Positions 33,738 through 46,135 of a stretch of DNA of 64,000 bases are shown here, piece by piece. Position 1 is the stretch's first letter, and each line of letters opens with the position of its first letter. Below the pieces are notes generated by a model, which was given only the letters and a program-made list of their open reading frames with translations, was not told the origin of the DNA and did no database searches. The stretch is taken from assembly GCA_022393335.1 (NCBI GenBank), contig JAJEKB010020951.1, positions 659,380 through 723,379 of the forward strand, written 5' to 3'. Source of the stretch: Macrotrachela quadricornifera. Lineage: Eukaryota > Rotifera > Eurotatoria > Philodinida > Philodinidae. A program made the position numbers and the translations under genes.

Positions 33738-35093
33738 GATTTTTTCCTAATTGTTCAGTACCGATGTTGATTCAAAATACACCGAAAAACGAGGAGTGTC
33801 GTTTTCGGACATCTGTTTGGAATGAGCATCGAATAGATAGCACTATTCGTCCCAATATATACCCCTACTGTAACTGATACTGTTCACATGAACGAACCTC
33901 ATTGCTGAAAGAAAACAGAACACAGCGTGCGTGCTAGTTGGCATGGGAAATCTATAAGTGTGTTTACCTATTTTCATAGATAAGGTGCACACAAAGCAAA
34001 ATTGCAATAAAATTTTTTTTTTTGATTTTTATACACCACTCGATAGAGAATTTCAAGGCGGTCAAGAATATGTGTGCCTTGCATTTTTTTAAAACGCCTT
34101 TTTCGGTCGAAAAAACATCATTTCACAACTTCTTATACATTCCTCTTTTTTAAAAGATATGTTACAAGATAGAACCTTCTAAGTAACTTTTTCTGATTTG
34201 TCATAGAAAACTGAATAAGAAACGGGTTTTAAACTATTCTTAGAACAAACCATCGGCTCACAAAATAATTATCCAAGACGTATGCTTACAAATCGGAACT
34301 TAATTTTGCAAGTCTATCACAGGTTTTTCTAGAGATGTTAGAGCCAATATTTTTTCATGGTTAGATCGGTTAGATGCGTGGCTTCAAATCTGTGAAGAGC
34401 TTTTTTAAAAATTTCTTTTCGTCACTGAGGAAAGTCTTTTTTTCTGAATAAGTGGTAAAAAAGCTGGAATTCTGCTCGTAATTCTCAGCTTTCTCCATCG
34501 GAGTTAAACTTTTATGCAATCAAAGTACCATATATGGAATCACCGTTAGGAGTGGATCAGTTAATTTAACGCGAACTAATTAACGCCGTTAATTAACTCA
34601 CGTTAAATTATCTGGTTCACTCCTACTGTTGCTCAACCACTCGTAAACAGGTGCCTTCAGAAATAACTTTGCACAGTAGAATCGTTCATTTCATTATTCT
34701 AAGGAATAAATTCTCCAACTAATCCAAATAAATAACTGTGATCAAAGCAAATCGTTCAAATAAAGGATCTACTTAAAATCAAACTCTGCATGCATGACTA
34801 TGAAACAATAACTGGCAATTTTCAGAATCAACGATTCGTTTCATCTCTTCATGGAAGTATGACAAGTAACGCTTGATGCGACAAGTCATTCGTTCCTCGA
34901 CTGAATCCATTCTATTCATTTTGAAAATTGTTGTAGGATAAATTGTCGATATGTGTGATGCTGTACACAACTCAGTCTAAATAAATCTTCCACGTTGTAC
35001 GATTTCCAAAAGGAAGATTATCAGTATCAAATTCGGAAAATATAACATCTTCGCGATTTCATCATTATAGGTGATATTTTTTGCTTTTATGCA
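33738..35093. other. Intergenic stretch downstream of the ART-zinc ribbon gene
   Basis: AT-rich. Holds a 79-bp perfect-type hairpin (34547-34625). The minus ORF 34779-34970 (63 aa) is not supported as a gene. Confidence 0.35.
34547..34625. repeat. 79-bp palindrome
   Basis: TAGGAGTGGATCAGTTAATT pairs with the reverse of the right half ending TGGTTCACTCCTA; the centre is TTAACGCCGTTAA. Arms pair with only a few mismatches. It may be a tiny MITE or a solo end. Confidence 0.7.
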
Positions 35094-35400
35094 GCATCAA
35101 CAGTGCTGAAACCAGTCGTCTTGATTACAATTGGCGTAGCTCTTTCGAAAAATATTTTAGATTTAGTTGAAGTCTTCAGTCAAGAAGGTCTGATACCAAC
35201 CTCGTCAATGAACGCATAGTCGGCTATCGGCATTTCTCTTGGTGTCTCTCACGACTAGCTGACCCCCACAAACTCTATTCACTTGGTCTGAGCACTTCAG
35301 AAAACTATTCTACATTCTCTAGAAAACTTCGTGAAAGATGGATTCATATCAACCTTAGAAATTGACGGCAAGTCATTCGTCGGCGTCCCATCCTGAACAC
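35094..35400 (+). pseudogene. Possible exon relic of an unrecognised gene
   Basis: After an acceptor-like TTTTATGCAG (ending 35093) a frame reads STVLKPVVLITIGVALSKNI, then DLVEVFSQEGLIPTSSMNA to a stop near 35219. A different frame then stays open with WCLSRLADPHKLYSLGL and FSRKLRERWIHINLRN. The composition is protein-like and richer in GC than the flanks, but frames and stops do not form one gene. Confidence 0.3.
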
Positions 35401-35524
35401 CGCTCGCGATTGGTCTGCTCTCACATTCTGTCTTCTTTTCAACTAATCATCTAGTTGTGTAACGATTGAACCACATTAGTTCCCATTCCATAAAAATTAG
35501 CGGTTTTTTAGTAGGATACCTCCT

Positions 35525-36170
35525 CACTCACAATGGAGGTGTTTGTGTTGATAAGCAAAAAAATGGGATATATTCAGATCGAATGAAAGCTCTCATCACC
35601 AAACTAACAAGGTTAAAATATGAGCGGCCTTTGGCTTGTCCAGACGGGAGATATTTAAATTTCAAGGTATATAAAATGTAGGTATAAAAATGGATCAGAG
35701 AAGGTTTCATCCACTATTATAAGGACAAAACATCAGGTTATTCGGGCCATATGAAAGAGCATCTTTGATAACCCTAAGATTGGCCCGAATAACCTTATGT
35801 TTTGTCCTTATACTAGTATAGTTAAATTTTCTAGTGATTCATAGAAAACGTCGATTTCATGAGCTACAGAAAAATTCACTCTTCTATTATATGAATAAAA
35901 CATGGTGTTGTTCGGGCCATATGAAAGAGGATCCCTCCAAACCCCATAATCGACCCAAACAACACTATGTTTTATTCTTATAATAGTGAATAAAACCTTC
36001 TCTGATCCATTTTTATACCTACATTTTAGATACCTTGAAATTTAAATATCTCCCGTCTAGACAAGCCAAAGGCCGCTAATATTTTAACCTTGTTAGTTTG
36101 GTGATGAGAGCTTTCATTCGATCTGAATATGTCCCATTTTTTTGCTTATCAACACAAACATCTCTATTGT
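35525..36170. mobile_element. Composite palindrome: long outer arms enclosing two hairpins
   Basis: The outer arms 35525-35705 and 35995-36170 are about 90% inverted copies (shared TCCAGACGGGAGATATTTAA and TGGATCAGAGAAGGTTT). Between them are two related hairpins, 35714-35820 and 35880-35990, both with ACTATTATA and GAAAAACA-type ends and an inner TTCGGGCCATATGAAAGAG. A third family member is at 54321-54484. Confidence 0.75.
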
Positions 36171-36409
36171 GAGAACCGTTAAGTCATCATGCAAAGATAC
36201 AAAAAAACAACTAGAATGTAAAGAAGCTATAGAAGAAACATCAACTTTATCATGTTTAATCAACAATGAAAGTTTCGGAAAATGAAATAGACACTTTTTT
36301 TTGTTGATTTTGATCGAAGTTTTCTAGAGATTCATATTGCAATTTTATTATGATGTAAACGTTTAGAAATCTTGGACTAAATTTCACAAAAAACTAAATA
36401 AAGAAAAAT

Positions 36410-37450
36410 TGAGAGAGTTATTTCATACATTCTTGATAGGATTCTTAACACAAGCAGTTGTAAATCTTGATAGGATCTTGAATATTAAACTCTCTATACA
36501 TTCTATAGATGAGCGTGGAATAATCCTAGATAGATAATTGTATTTTCTTATCAAGTTCTTGATCGTATTTGTACTACAATCTCAAGACTTGTAATGCTTA
36601 TTCTTGAAGAGTTCTGAGAAAGATCTTGATCGATTCTTGGCAAGATACTGATTAGAGTCATTTTGCATTGCCTTTGAAAAGATCTTCAACTAATACACGT
36701 ATAGTTCTTACCAGAACTCTTATAGTAGGTTCTAGAACATACCTAAAACTTACTCGCAGTTAACTAAATCGCATCTATAATTCGTGTTAGAATCGTATAA
36801 AGAATTTGAAGTAAATCTTAGTAAGCTCCTGAAATTTTGGTTCGTCAAATTAGTTGAACAGGAGCTGCAGGAGATCTTGGAAGCAATCATCTTTCATTCT
36901 TCACAGGATCCTAGAAATATTATTTCCTGAAGATTCTCCTATACTTTTTCAAGAAGTGAATACGAATAAATACAACATATTATAGCCTTCAAAGATCTCA
37001 GTCAGATCCTTTGATTTTTTTTCTGATTGGAAGTGGTACAAGTATGAAAGCGTCCATTTTTAAAAAGTTCTGAAGATATTCCTAAAAGGAATCTTTCAGG
37101 ATGACTGAGTGTCGCTTCTTAAGACTTCTTCCATTTTGTTGCAACGATCCTAGCTGGATTTGTTAAGGATCATAATAGGATTTATTTGGAACCTTGGTGT
37201 AAACCTAAACGAATCTTCGCAAAAAATACTTCTTCATAATCTCTTCAAGATCTTTTCAAGAATCCAGACGAAATGTTGGCAGGATCCATCATTGACAATT
37301 TAGGAATATACCTGAGCAAGAACTTGAAAAAAACTTGAAGAAGATCTTGCTGAAACTGAAAATATCCTGATAGAAGGATTTACTAGGATTGGAAACGGGA
37401 TCATAAATAAAATCTGACAGATCCTTCAAGAGTTTCTCAAGGAATGAGCA
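36410..37450. repeat. Degenerate array of AAGATCTTG-like words, about 1 kb
   Basis: Dozens of GATCTTG, CTTGAAGA, AGGATCCT and TTCTTGATAGGATC variants in both orientations, with no fixed period. It looks like a very old tandem repeat. No gene seen. Confidence 0.55.
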
Positions 37451-37596
37451 GGATTGAGACTAGGGCGATTACCTTTTGGTCAAGTTTTGTAGAAAACATC
37501 AATAAAATGTTTTTTTGACCTTGTGCGGGACATACAAACAAGCAAGGAAGCAAGCAGACAATTTATTTCTCCAAGACTCTTCTCTAGGAGAAAGAG
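37451..37596. other. Short spacer
   Basis: Nothing recognisable. Confidence 0.3.
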
Positions 37597-38882
37597 AATA
37601 ATTAAAGACCCCCTAGCGAATAAAAAGTTTTCTCTATTTATAATGGCTGTGAAACTTTTGATTTTAATATTTATTTTGCAATACTACAAATCTTCTGTAT
37701 TCTACACTCCAGTTAAGAGTATGTTTCGATATAATTTATGTTAAAACTGCAATGTGTTAGATATCTTTTAGATTTCTATCATATACTATAATCATCCTCT
37801 TAAAACAAATGTTATTTTCGTAGTCTGTATTTAATAATACTCAACGAAGTATGTATGTTTTGTTGAAGTATATTTATTCAGACTAGAATAATGAAATTGG
37901 AATCAAAATCATGATATTAGAAAGGAAATAAAAGAAGTTTTCTTCGATAAAAGTCATAGTCATTCTCGTTATGCAGTAGGCTATTAGAGAATCGTTGGAT
38001 TATGAATAGAATCTTTATGTAATAAACCGAATTTAGTAGCATGAATGGAAAGAGCATGTGAAGTTATATTAGAATCAATGAAAAGCTGATCTTAAATACA
38101 GTGTATTACAATAATGAGACATACACATTTAAAATTAACTTATCGCAGAAATAAGAAGAAAATGAATACATAATCAAAATAATTTACACATTCTCTTGAA
38201 AAGACTGAGACGAGGTTCCAACTACAGTTTTGAATGACGCATTCGTATTACTAGAAAAATAGATTAAAATATCAGTTTTCTTTCTCTCTGTGTTGAGCTG
38301 ACGATGATACCAACTATGTTTACCGTACTTCTGCAGTAAGTTAATTTTAAATGTGTATGTCTCATTATTGTTATACACTGTATTTAAGATCAGCTTTTCA
38401 TTGATTCTAATATAACTTCACATGCTCTTTCCATTCATGCTACTAAATTCGGTTTATTACATAAAGATTCTATTCATAATCCAACGATTCTCTAATAGCC
38501 TACTGCATAACGAGAATGACTATGACTTTTATCGAAGAAAACTTCTTTTATTTCCTTTCTAATATCATGATTTTGATTCCAATTTCATTATTCTAGTCTG
38601 AATAAATATACTTCAACAAAACATACATACTTCGTTGAGTATTATTAAATACAGACTACGAAAATAACATTTGTTATAAGAGGATGATTATAGTATATGA
38701 TAGAAATCTAAAAGATATCTAACACATTGCAGTTTTAACATAAATTATATCGAAACATACTCTTAACTGGAGTGTAGAATACAGAAGATTTGTAGTATTA
38801 CAAAATAAATATTAAGATCAAAAGTTTCACGACCATTATAAATAGAGAAAACTTCTTATTCGCTAGGGGGTCTATAATTATG
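37597..38882. mobile_element. 1.29-kb hairpin element with 555-bp arms
   Basis: Arms 37597-38151 and 38328-38882 are inverted copies that differ at only a few percent of sites by eye; spacer 176 bp (38152-38327). The ends read ATAATTA(A/T)AGACCCCCTAGC. Another AGGGGGGTCTATAG terminus lies at 39050-39066, suggesting a related element or an extended end. No transposase. The high arm identity means it is recent or kept alike by gene conversion. Confidence 0.85.
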
Positions 38883-39299
38883 ACATAGCTGTTTTTCAAT
38901 TATTTCTATTTATCTCTTCACACAACAAAGAACGAGAGGGAAAGATTGATGCTGTCCGTAGTATTTACGTAACCTAATACACAAACACGAGTAGTGGCTG
39001 AATATCGTTTGTTATTAAAATAAAAGAAAGAATTTTTGCATGTGAACATAGGGGGGGTCTATAGTTTTGACAACCTCTGCTTATTATTCATTATATACAT
39101 TCGTCTATGTCATCACATGTGCACATATGTAGAAAAGAACCGAGATTTTTTCCGGTGATTTCGTTGCTTCAGTATTAATGAAGTTTTCTCCAAGAAAATA
39201 TTTTTGATTTTCTTCTCGCGCTAACACAGAGTATATTGAGTTGACTATGAAAAACTGTCTTTTCAGTTTTGTACTGCAGATTACTAGAGCACACTTTAC
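38883..39299. other. Spacer with a second GGGGGGTCTATAG end
   Basis: Apart from the terminus-like motif near 39050, no feature seen. Confidence 0.35.
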
Positions 39300-39592
39300 A
39301 AAATACCTTCGAGTATTATATTTTATTGTAATAGATGATGACTTCTCACATATATTTAGATATAAATTTTTTTTCTTCGTTATAAATTAATAAATACTTT
39401 TCTTTTAGGATTCAGCACATACGATTGATTAAAAAGGGATAAATTTAAGCTTCTCTCTTTCTAGTCAATCTCATATGCTAAATCCAACAAAGTGTATTTA
39501 CGAACTGCCAACAAAAAAAAAAGAGTTTACATTCACATATATATGAGAAATCATCATCTATTGTAATGAAATATAATACTTGAAGGTATCTA
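39300..39592. repeat. Inverted repeat, 75-bp arms
   Basis: 39300-39372 (ATACCTTCGAGTATTATATT) and 39515-39592 (reversed ATACCTTCAAGTATTATATT) pair at about 83%, spacer about 140 bp. Probably a decayed MITE. Confidence 0.65.
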
Positions 39593-39942
39593 TAAGATTT
39601 TCTTTTGTAATATGCCTCGAAAAATCTAAGAATCAATTTTTCATAGGGAAATCTATATGTTCTATCCAATTATGTTATTTTCTTTGATGAGCATTGTAAA
39701 AACATTTGTAATATGAAATGTGTACATTGAAAAATCTCTTGCAAATATAATGCACATGTACAGAAAAGATGAAAAAAATTTAAATTACTATACTTATTCA
39801 AAAATAATATTCTGTTGATTTATTCTCGTATTATAGTGACTCATAGTTAACAGATGTGACAGATTAAATGAACATGTTTTATAATTTCATTTTCAGTGGC
39901 TTGATAAATTATTTAAAAAATACAAAATATATCGGTACACCG

Positions 39943-40790
39943 ACAGTTGAGCCTTTGACAGTTGAGCTCCGACAGTTGAGCCCTCAGGCATGAGCTATCG
40001 ACATTTGAGCCTCGATATTTGAGCTACCCGTCATATGAGCCATTGATATTTGAGCTTTTTACAGGTAAGCTCTACTGAAAGAGCGATAAAGAGATATGAA
40101 TTCGTTATATACAATTATATTAAGTAGCATTGAATTATTTGTCATTTATATTTTTCGGTCAAAATTAAAATTCAGTCACAATGAAAATTTGACTAACTTT
40201 TTGTCTATGCACATTTACAGTATGGCTGAATTTTAATTAAGACCACAATATATATATACATATATATACAGTGAAAAAGGCATATGTTTTCACTTATTAT
40301 TGTGATTTCTCCTGCAATGTCAATTATAAAATCTTCAAAAGGTAAGGACCAACTTCTTCTTAACGGTTTTCGTTATCGTCATGCAAACAAAGATGGCAAT
40401 ACCTAGCGATGCGTTAAAAATAATTGTGCTGGATGCATTAATTTGATGGTACTAAATGTATTAAATTGACGGACCATATACATGCACCAAATCCTGACGA
40501 AATGATAGCTGCTGAATTTAGATCAAAAATTATTGAACGTGCAACAACATTACATGATAAACCTCGACGAATTATACATGAAGCATTATTAGATGTTGCA
40601 ATGCCTGATCGCCACTTTTCATACAAAACCAAGAAATGATTATTTTAAAAGAGCTAGGGCTTTGTTTAATTTTTGAAATTATTCATTTCTGTATTGTAAT
40701 AAGTTCACTATTTGATAGATAAATTTATTAGGTTCCAATGTCCAAGGCTCATATAAGGAGAGGCTCAAATGTCGAAGGCTCAACTGACAT
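39943..40790. mobile_element. Element bounded by inverted GTTGAGCC arrays, carrying a FLYWCH relic
   Basis: Left: about eight 16-18-bp units around CGACAGTTGAGCC (39943-40070). Right: units in reverse, GGCTCAAATGTCGAAGGCTCAACTGACATG (40745-40790), shortened array. The flanks ATATATCGGTACACC and GGTGACATGTC-reversed also correspond. The enclosed coding relic suggests a Mutator-like or FLYWCH-bearing transposon. Confidence 0.6.
40317..40639 (+). pseudogene. FLYWCH-type zinc finger protein relic
   Basis: From ATG 40317: KGKDQLLLNGFRYRHANKDG then TAG where the conserved Trp should be, RCVKNNCAGCINL, then a frameshift, then DGTKCIKLTDHIHAPNPDE (the HxH pair) and AAEFRSKIIERATTLHDKPR, with the stop at 40637-40639. 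The C-C-H-H order and spacing fit FLYWCH, a DNA-binding finger derived from Mutator-like transposases. Two lesions make it non-functional. Confidence 0.65.
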
Positions 40791-41757
40791 GTCACCAAAT
40801 ATATCATATGGCACGGCGTGAAAAGCGTTGCTCTTTACAAAAGAATACTTATCATAGTTGTGTGCTTTGTAGTCTTGAAAAGGAGCACACAATTAAAACA
40901 AATTTTATTTTTTAGTCCTGAAAAGCAGAATACAAATAAAAGAAATTTTACTTTATAGATGGTAAAGCTTTTTTCTTTAAAAGGACGGGGGCGTATAAGA
41001 ACACGAATCAGCCCATCCTTAATTTCATCGAAGATCTCTATGAAACGATGCAGAATCAGATGTTGAATCTTTCAACCTCATTTTCATTTCATTTGGGACA
41101 TCAATCAATGGTTTCTATTGGACAATTCCAAACTTGATTTTCACTTAATTTTCTCTGCAGAGCAATATTAAATTAAGACAAAAAGGTAACATAAAAATGT
41201 GCACGTAAGCTTGAAAATAGTCTCATTTGAAAGAGAATGAAATTCTGCACAAACCTCTATATACACCATCCTTAAAAAATAAATATAACTTAAACCTATG
41301 AGGCGAAAATGGCACTCCTACCAACATTTTGGTACCCCGATACCGATGTTGACATTACAAAGATCAACAAAAATCTCTTTACAATGAAATTTTAATTATA
41401 TGGTTCGACGCAGTTTTTCACACGCTACAAAATGGTATAGTTACCATGTCTTGATTTTTCTGGCTAAAAATTTTGAGATAGAAGAGAGTTTTCAAAATAG
41501 AATATTGTATGGTGTAGTTCTGTACGATGTTGTGTTAGATGGTTAGAATTTTTGGGAATATAGTACTGATATTCAGTCTTTGAGGGCTATGCCAAAAAGA
41601 GCTGGGTCACAAAGATATGCTCAATAAAATGTGAAACTGTTCGCTAAGATTTCTATGGTTTTTTTGAAGTTTCCCTTACTCATCTTTTTCTCTTGCTCAT
41701 TTTTCTTTTCTGTACGTCTGTATGACAAAGACCAGAAGCATATACATTCATACATAT
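40791..41757. other. Non-coding spacer
   Basis: No gene or clear repeat seen. Confidence 0.3.
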
Positions 41758-43818
41758 GGGGTTGGATAGTCTGGCCGGATGTCCCAACTTTTTTATTATT
41801 ATTTAACTTCTGTATTACATCGGAATGATATGATTTTTTTACCAGTTATAGTACTTATGTAGTGCTAATTATTTATTATTGTTTGGGTTATATATGTTTC
41901 CAGGAATCAAAATAATTAAGCCTTTTCGTAAAAATTTCCCTAAAATATTTCCTTATGAACGTTATTGTAATTCATATTTAGCATATGAAACCGTAAAAAA
42001 TTATATTGACATAGTTTATTCAAATAATTGATCACAAATAACGAATAACATATCATGATCTATACTTACGAATAGAATGTTTACACAATTAAAGGTTACA
42101 TAGAGCAGAAACAACATGTGCAATTTTACTAATTTTATCAATATTATCATAAGGTCCTCTGTAAACATTTCCTAAAATAGCATAATTTTTAAGACGCTGA
42201 TTAATGTTTTCAATAGCTGCTCTTGCGCTGCAAATAGACCGATTGAAATCTTTCTCTTCGGTTGTTAGTTCACCACCACGTGGTTCTCTTTTTGGAGTAA
42301 CAACATATGGTTCTCCAATATATCCTTTATCAGCAATAATTTGTGTATTTTCTTGTGTGTAGTCTGATAAACCTGATTCTCTTAAAATTGTAATATCATG
42401 TACACTACCTGGATAACATTTAGATACGTGTACTATTCGATGATGAAAGTCGCAAGCTATTTGTACCTTGAACGCATAGTTTGTCGAACTTTTTGCATAA
42501 TAATATGCTTTACGTTATTCAGAATCTTCAGGTTGATGAATTGCAATACAAGTTGAATCAACTATTAACTTATGGTGTGGTTCAGATCCATGAGTTGTAG
42601 CTTCATCATCCATATCATCAGGTAATAAAATCAATTTCGAGCAAATACACGAATATAAAATATCTATCACTGCTGATAAAAAATACTCCATTGTTGGGCG
42701 ACCGAAGTTCAAGTCTGTTGCTATATAACGTTCTGTATGATAATGCTTCAAGTACCATAATGTCACAGAAAGTAGATTTATAGGAGATAGATATGGAACA
42801 TCTGTACTTGTATGGTGTTGTTTTCTGTTTGTGCAATATTCTATCAGCGATTGTTCGCAAAAACTGTATAATTGTCGTATTTGTTCGATGTCATGTTCTG
42901 TGTACTGTATACACGAATCATTACTAACATTCCACTCGGACCATGGACGCTGTTCTACAAATAGAACTTTACATGCAGACTAAATGACGAATATTGCTTA
43001 CCATCATACAACGTTTGAAGTTTTTGTATACTTTCATTTCGTTTCTCTTCCTTTAACTGTTGTCTTTCTTGTTCAAGTTCTGGTGTATAGTAATTGCATC
43101 TTTGGCGATGCCGATAATAGTTACTGTATAAGCCAGATTTTTCAGAGGCAACACAAGTCCATACTAACATTGTTTGACAATTTTTGCAATATTTATGACA
43201 CTCATTTATAGTAGTTTCACATTCAGGACAGTTCCATTGAACTTATGAAGAAGAGAGCATTTTAATGAGACGTAGGCGATAGTATAGCTTCAGTAGAAAT
43301 ATTTCAAAATGAATGAACAAACAAAGAGAAAAGGAAAAAATATCAAACGTAGAATAGAAACGACGCAACTGGAACAGAAAGATATGTGAAATGAACCACG
43401 TGTTCAACTGTTTAGGATATATATCGATGCGAGAACGAAAGAATATTTGATAAATAAAACTCTTTTCTTCACTAACCACTGTGGCAGTGATTTGCGCATC
43501 TTGAAGATATGTACATCTGAGTGTAGATACATTTATTTGTATCTATTATTGACTCAGAGCTTAAATGCACTATTGATTACCAAGTCTATCTGTTTGAAAA
43601 TTTATATAGTTAATAAGCATGAAAGTACACTTCATCCAGACCTTTTATGAAAAAGCTTAATTATTTCGGTTCCTGGAAACATATATAGCCCAAACAATGA
43701 TAAATAATTAGTACTACGTAAGTACTATAACTGGTAAAAAAATCATATCATCCCGATGTAATACAGAAGTTAAATAATAATAAAAAAGTTAGGAAATCCG
43801 ACCAGACTATCGAACCCC
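41758..43818. mobile_element. PIF/Harbinger-type transposon (ISL2EU-like), 2,061 bp, near complete
   Basis: Long inverted ends: 41758 to about 41933 and about 43643-43818, roughly 88% alike, starting GGGGTTGGATAGTCTGGCCGG on the left and the reverse, GGGGTTCGATAGTCTGGTCGG, on the right. Flanked by AT at 41756-41757 and 43819-43820. It contains one transposase gene on the minus strand. Both ends and the full gene are present, so this is the best preserved autonomous-type element in the window. Confidence 0.85.
42089..43260 (-). pseudogene. DDE_Tnp_4 transposase with zinc-ribbon N-terminus, two nonsense codons
   Basis: Minus strand, ATG at 43260, stop at 42089-42091, with a 47-bp intron (42955-43001). 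N-terminal zinc ribbon: WNCPECETTINECHKYC, KNCQTMLVWTC. The catalytic part fits IS5/Harbinger DDE_Tnp_4: first Asp in LIVDSTCIAIHQPEDSE, KAYYYAKSSTNYAFKVQI, PGSVHDITILRESGL, second Asp in IIADKGYIGEPYV, TPKREPRGGEL, Glu in ARAAIENINQRLKNYAIL. In-frame TAA occurs five codons after the start and again directly after QPEDSE (near 42514). The coding sequence is otherwise undamaged, so loss of function is recent, or the first stop reflects a wrong start. Confidence 0.8.
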
Positions 43819-43820
43819 AT

Positions 43821-46135
43821 AGTGCTAAAATATAATCAAATATATCGAACTATTATGATTAACGAATATTTCAAAGATTATCTATCAAATATTAAAGTAG
43901 TCCTGGCAAAATCAGAATGTACATATATTTATCTTTCGAGAATCTAGAAGTGTCAGAAAATGAATGGTACTCAACTAAAAAATTGACTAACAGTTTTCTC
44001 TATATAAACTTGAAAATCTTCAAAAATTATTCACAGATAAGCCTCATGAAGTCCGAAGAATCATTTCTAAATGCATCTTTAAAAACCTGTAAAAGCTATC
44101 TGTAGATAAATCGAAAAGAACCTTAAAAATCATTATTAAACGATTTCAAAAACCTCTGAAAACCATCCTTATATAAACTTTAAAACCTCTCAAAAACCAT
44201 TTTTCTAGAAAACTTTAAAACTTTTAAGAGCTTCTTTCAAAATATATAGTTTTTGATAATTTGGCGTTTAAAACGTTCTGGCAAATCTTGAAACACTAGA
44301 CAATATGCCATAGTTTTCAAATTTAGAAGAAAATTTTTTTTTGACAAACATTATAAATATAGGAATCATACTTTTTCTATGTGAAGTAAACCTCATTTCT
44401 TTAGCTAGCATTTTTGATTCAATTCGCGTGGCTTCGAAGTTGTAACGTTGGCACGACATACACATATTCGAGCTTTTGTTCAACTCAAAGCAACCAACAT
44501 TTCTCGGCGGCTTATATAGAAAATCAGTCACGAAAAGAAAAGAAATTGAAAATTCGTTCAACTCGGTCATAATAACTTATTTTATGTAGAAAGAAATGTA
44601 TAGAAAATGTTTTCAAGCGTTTTTATAAGGAATTCATGTTTTCAGTAAAAGGGTTCTGAAAAAATGCATTCAAATGGATGGTAAATAAACACGTCCTGAT
44701 GCAGAAAAGTAAACACGTTCGAACGATATTTTTGGATGACGTTTCATTTTAAAAATGTTTGCGTTGAAACGCGTCTTCTTTCAAATGTTTTTTCGTGGGT
44801 AGTATTTCACTTTATCTACAAAAAAAAGAAAGGAAAATATTCAAGAGCCGAAATTTTATGGACTTTTTCTAAGACTTGGATCTATTATTACAACTACCAA
44901 ACTCGTACATACGTCTTAAATTAATAATGAATCGAGAAACTTTTGGAGTGATCCCATGTATAAACAGTCATAAAGAATTTAAAAACGATAAAAAGTGGTG
45001 ACAATCACTACTACTACGTGGCTCGAATTCCTCGTGCCAGAAAACGGTGGAAATAGTGTAGAAAACGATGCCTTCTTTCTAGCAAAATGAACGGCTTGTA
45101 AAACGTGATGATGGATTACGGCATAATTTAGTGCAATAATATGCTGTTGGAGACGTTGTTTCTGACAGCGGAAGCAGTCATCCTCGCTTTGAAAAATGAA
45201 ACTTAGTGCTTCCAGATGAAAGATTTTTCTAGGCTTGTAGTCTGACCTTCGGGCAAATAAAGACCAAATCGAGATTTCGACGTTGTTTTTAAACAAAAAT
45301 TGTCGATTTATATAATATTTAGTTTGAAACCAACTCGAGTTGTGTGGTCTCAATGTCTCATTACGGAAGAGCTCTTGGATTTTTCTGCGAGGTATTAGTA
45401 ATGCCAGAACTCAGGAAATCTCGAACATTCACGGCTGAAATTCATACCATGATAACGATAACCAAGGAACTCTTATTTGTGAAAGCTTCAGTAAAAGAGG
45501 GTCGAAAATAAAAAATGGTGTGCTAAGAGGAGATTTTCTTTACAACTTGGTTCTAATTAGAAATTTTCAGATTATAGAATCCTATATTTCAAAGAAGTTT
45601 TTTCTATGTTAGCTTCATTGTTATGCGTTTCTACACGTAAAGAGGTAGAAAAATGACTTGACTGGATTTCTAGCTACATTATTTGCAGCGACTGCTAATG
45701 GAAATTTCACTGCCAAATCCGTGGCATGTTTGCTGAGCCTGAGAACATGCTTTTGCTTTGGTTTCAGCATTACGCATAATGAGATCTATCGCTTTACTCA
45801 CAAAAGGTTCAAATTTGAAATCGAAAATTTTTAACGATTCTTATGGGCACTTCACATGCAGTAACTTAGAAGGGTCAATATCAAGTTCTGTCTTATTCTA
45901 TAGACTAAGATAGATTTCTTGGCGAAGACAGAAGAAAACTTAAATCAATTGAGCCAAGCCAAATATGAAAAACTAGCCTAAGATTTTGTACATTTTTAGA
46001 AATCTTCCATGATGTTTGTATGAAGAGTGATGACCTTATTCTAAGAACCTAGAATTTCCATGAAAATTCCAAAATTTTCGAGGTTACTATGCCCGACTTA
46101 TTCTTCTAGACTTTTGACATTATCGGAGTATCTAT
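43821..46135. other. Non-coding stretch with degenerate AAAACCTCTGAAAACC-type repetition
   Basis: 44080-44240 repeats CCTCTNAAAAACCAT-like words several times. A 125-codon open stretch on the minus strand (44979-45353) has no recognisable domain. Nothing else seen. Confidence 0.35.

Noticed and set aside
39943..40070. CRISPR-like short regular repeats
   Set aside because: Units are only 16-18 bp, degenerate and without true spacers; the same words recur inverted at 40.75 kb, so they are transposon ends.
44979..45353. 124-aa minus-strand open frame
   Set aside because: Starts at a non-ATG codon, no recognisable domain, no splice-linked extension. Could be reconsidered with transcript data.
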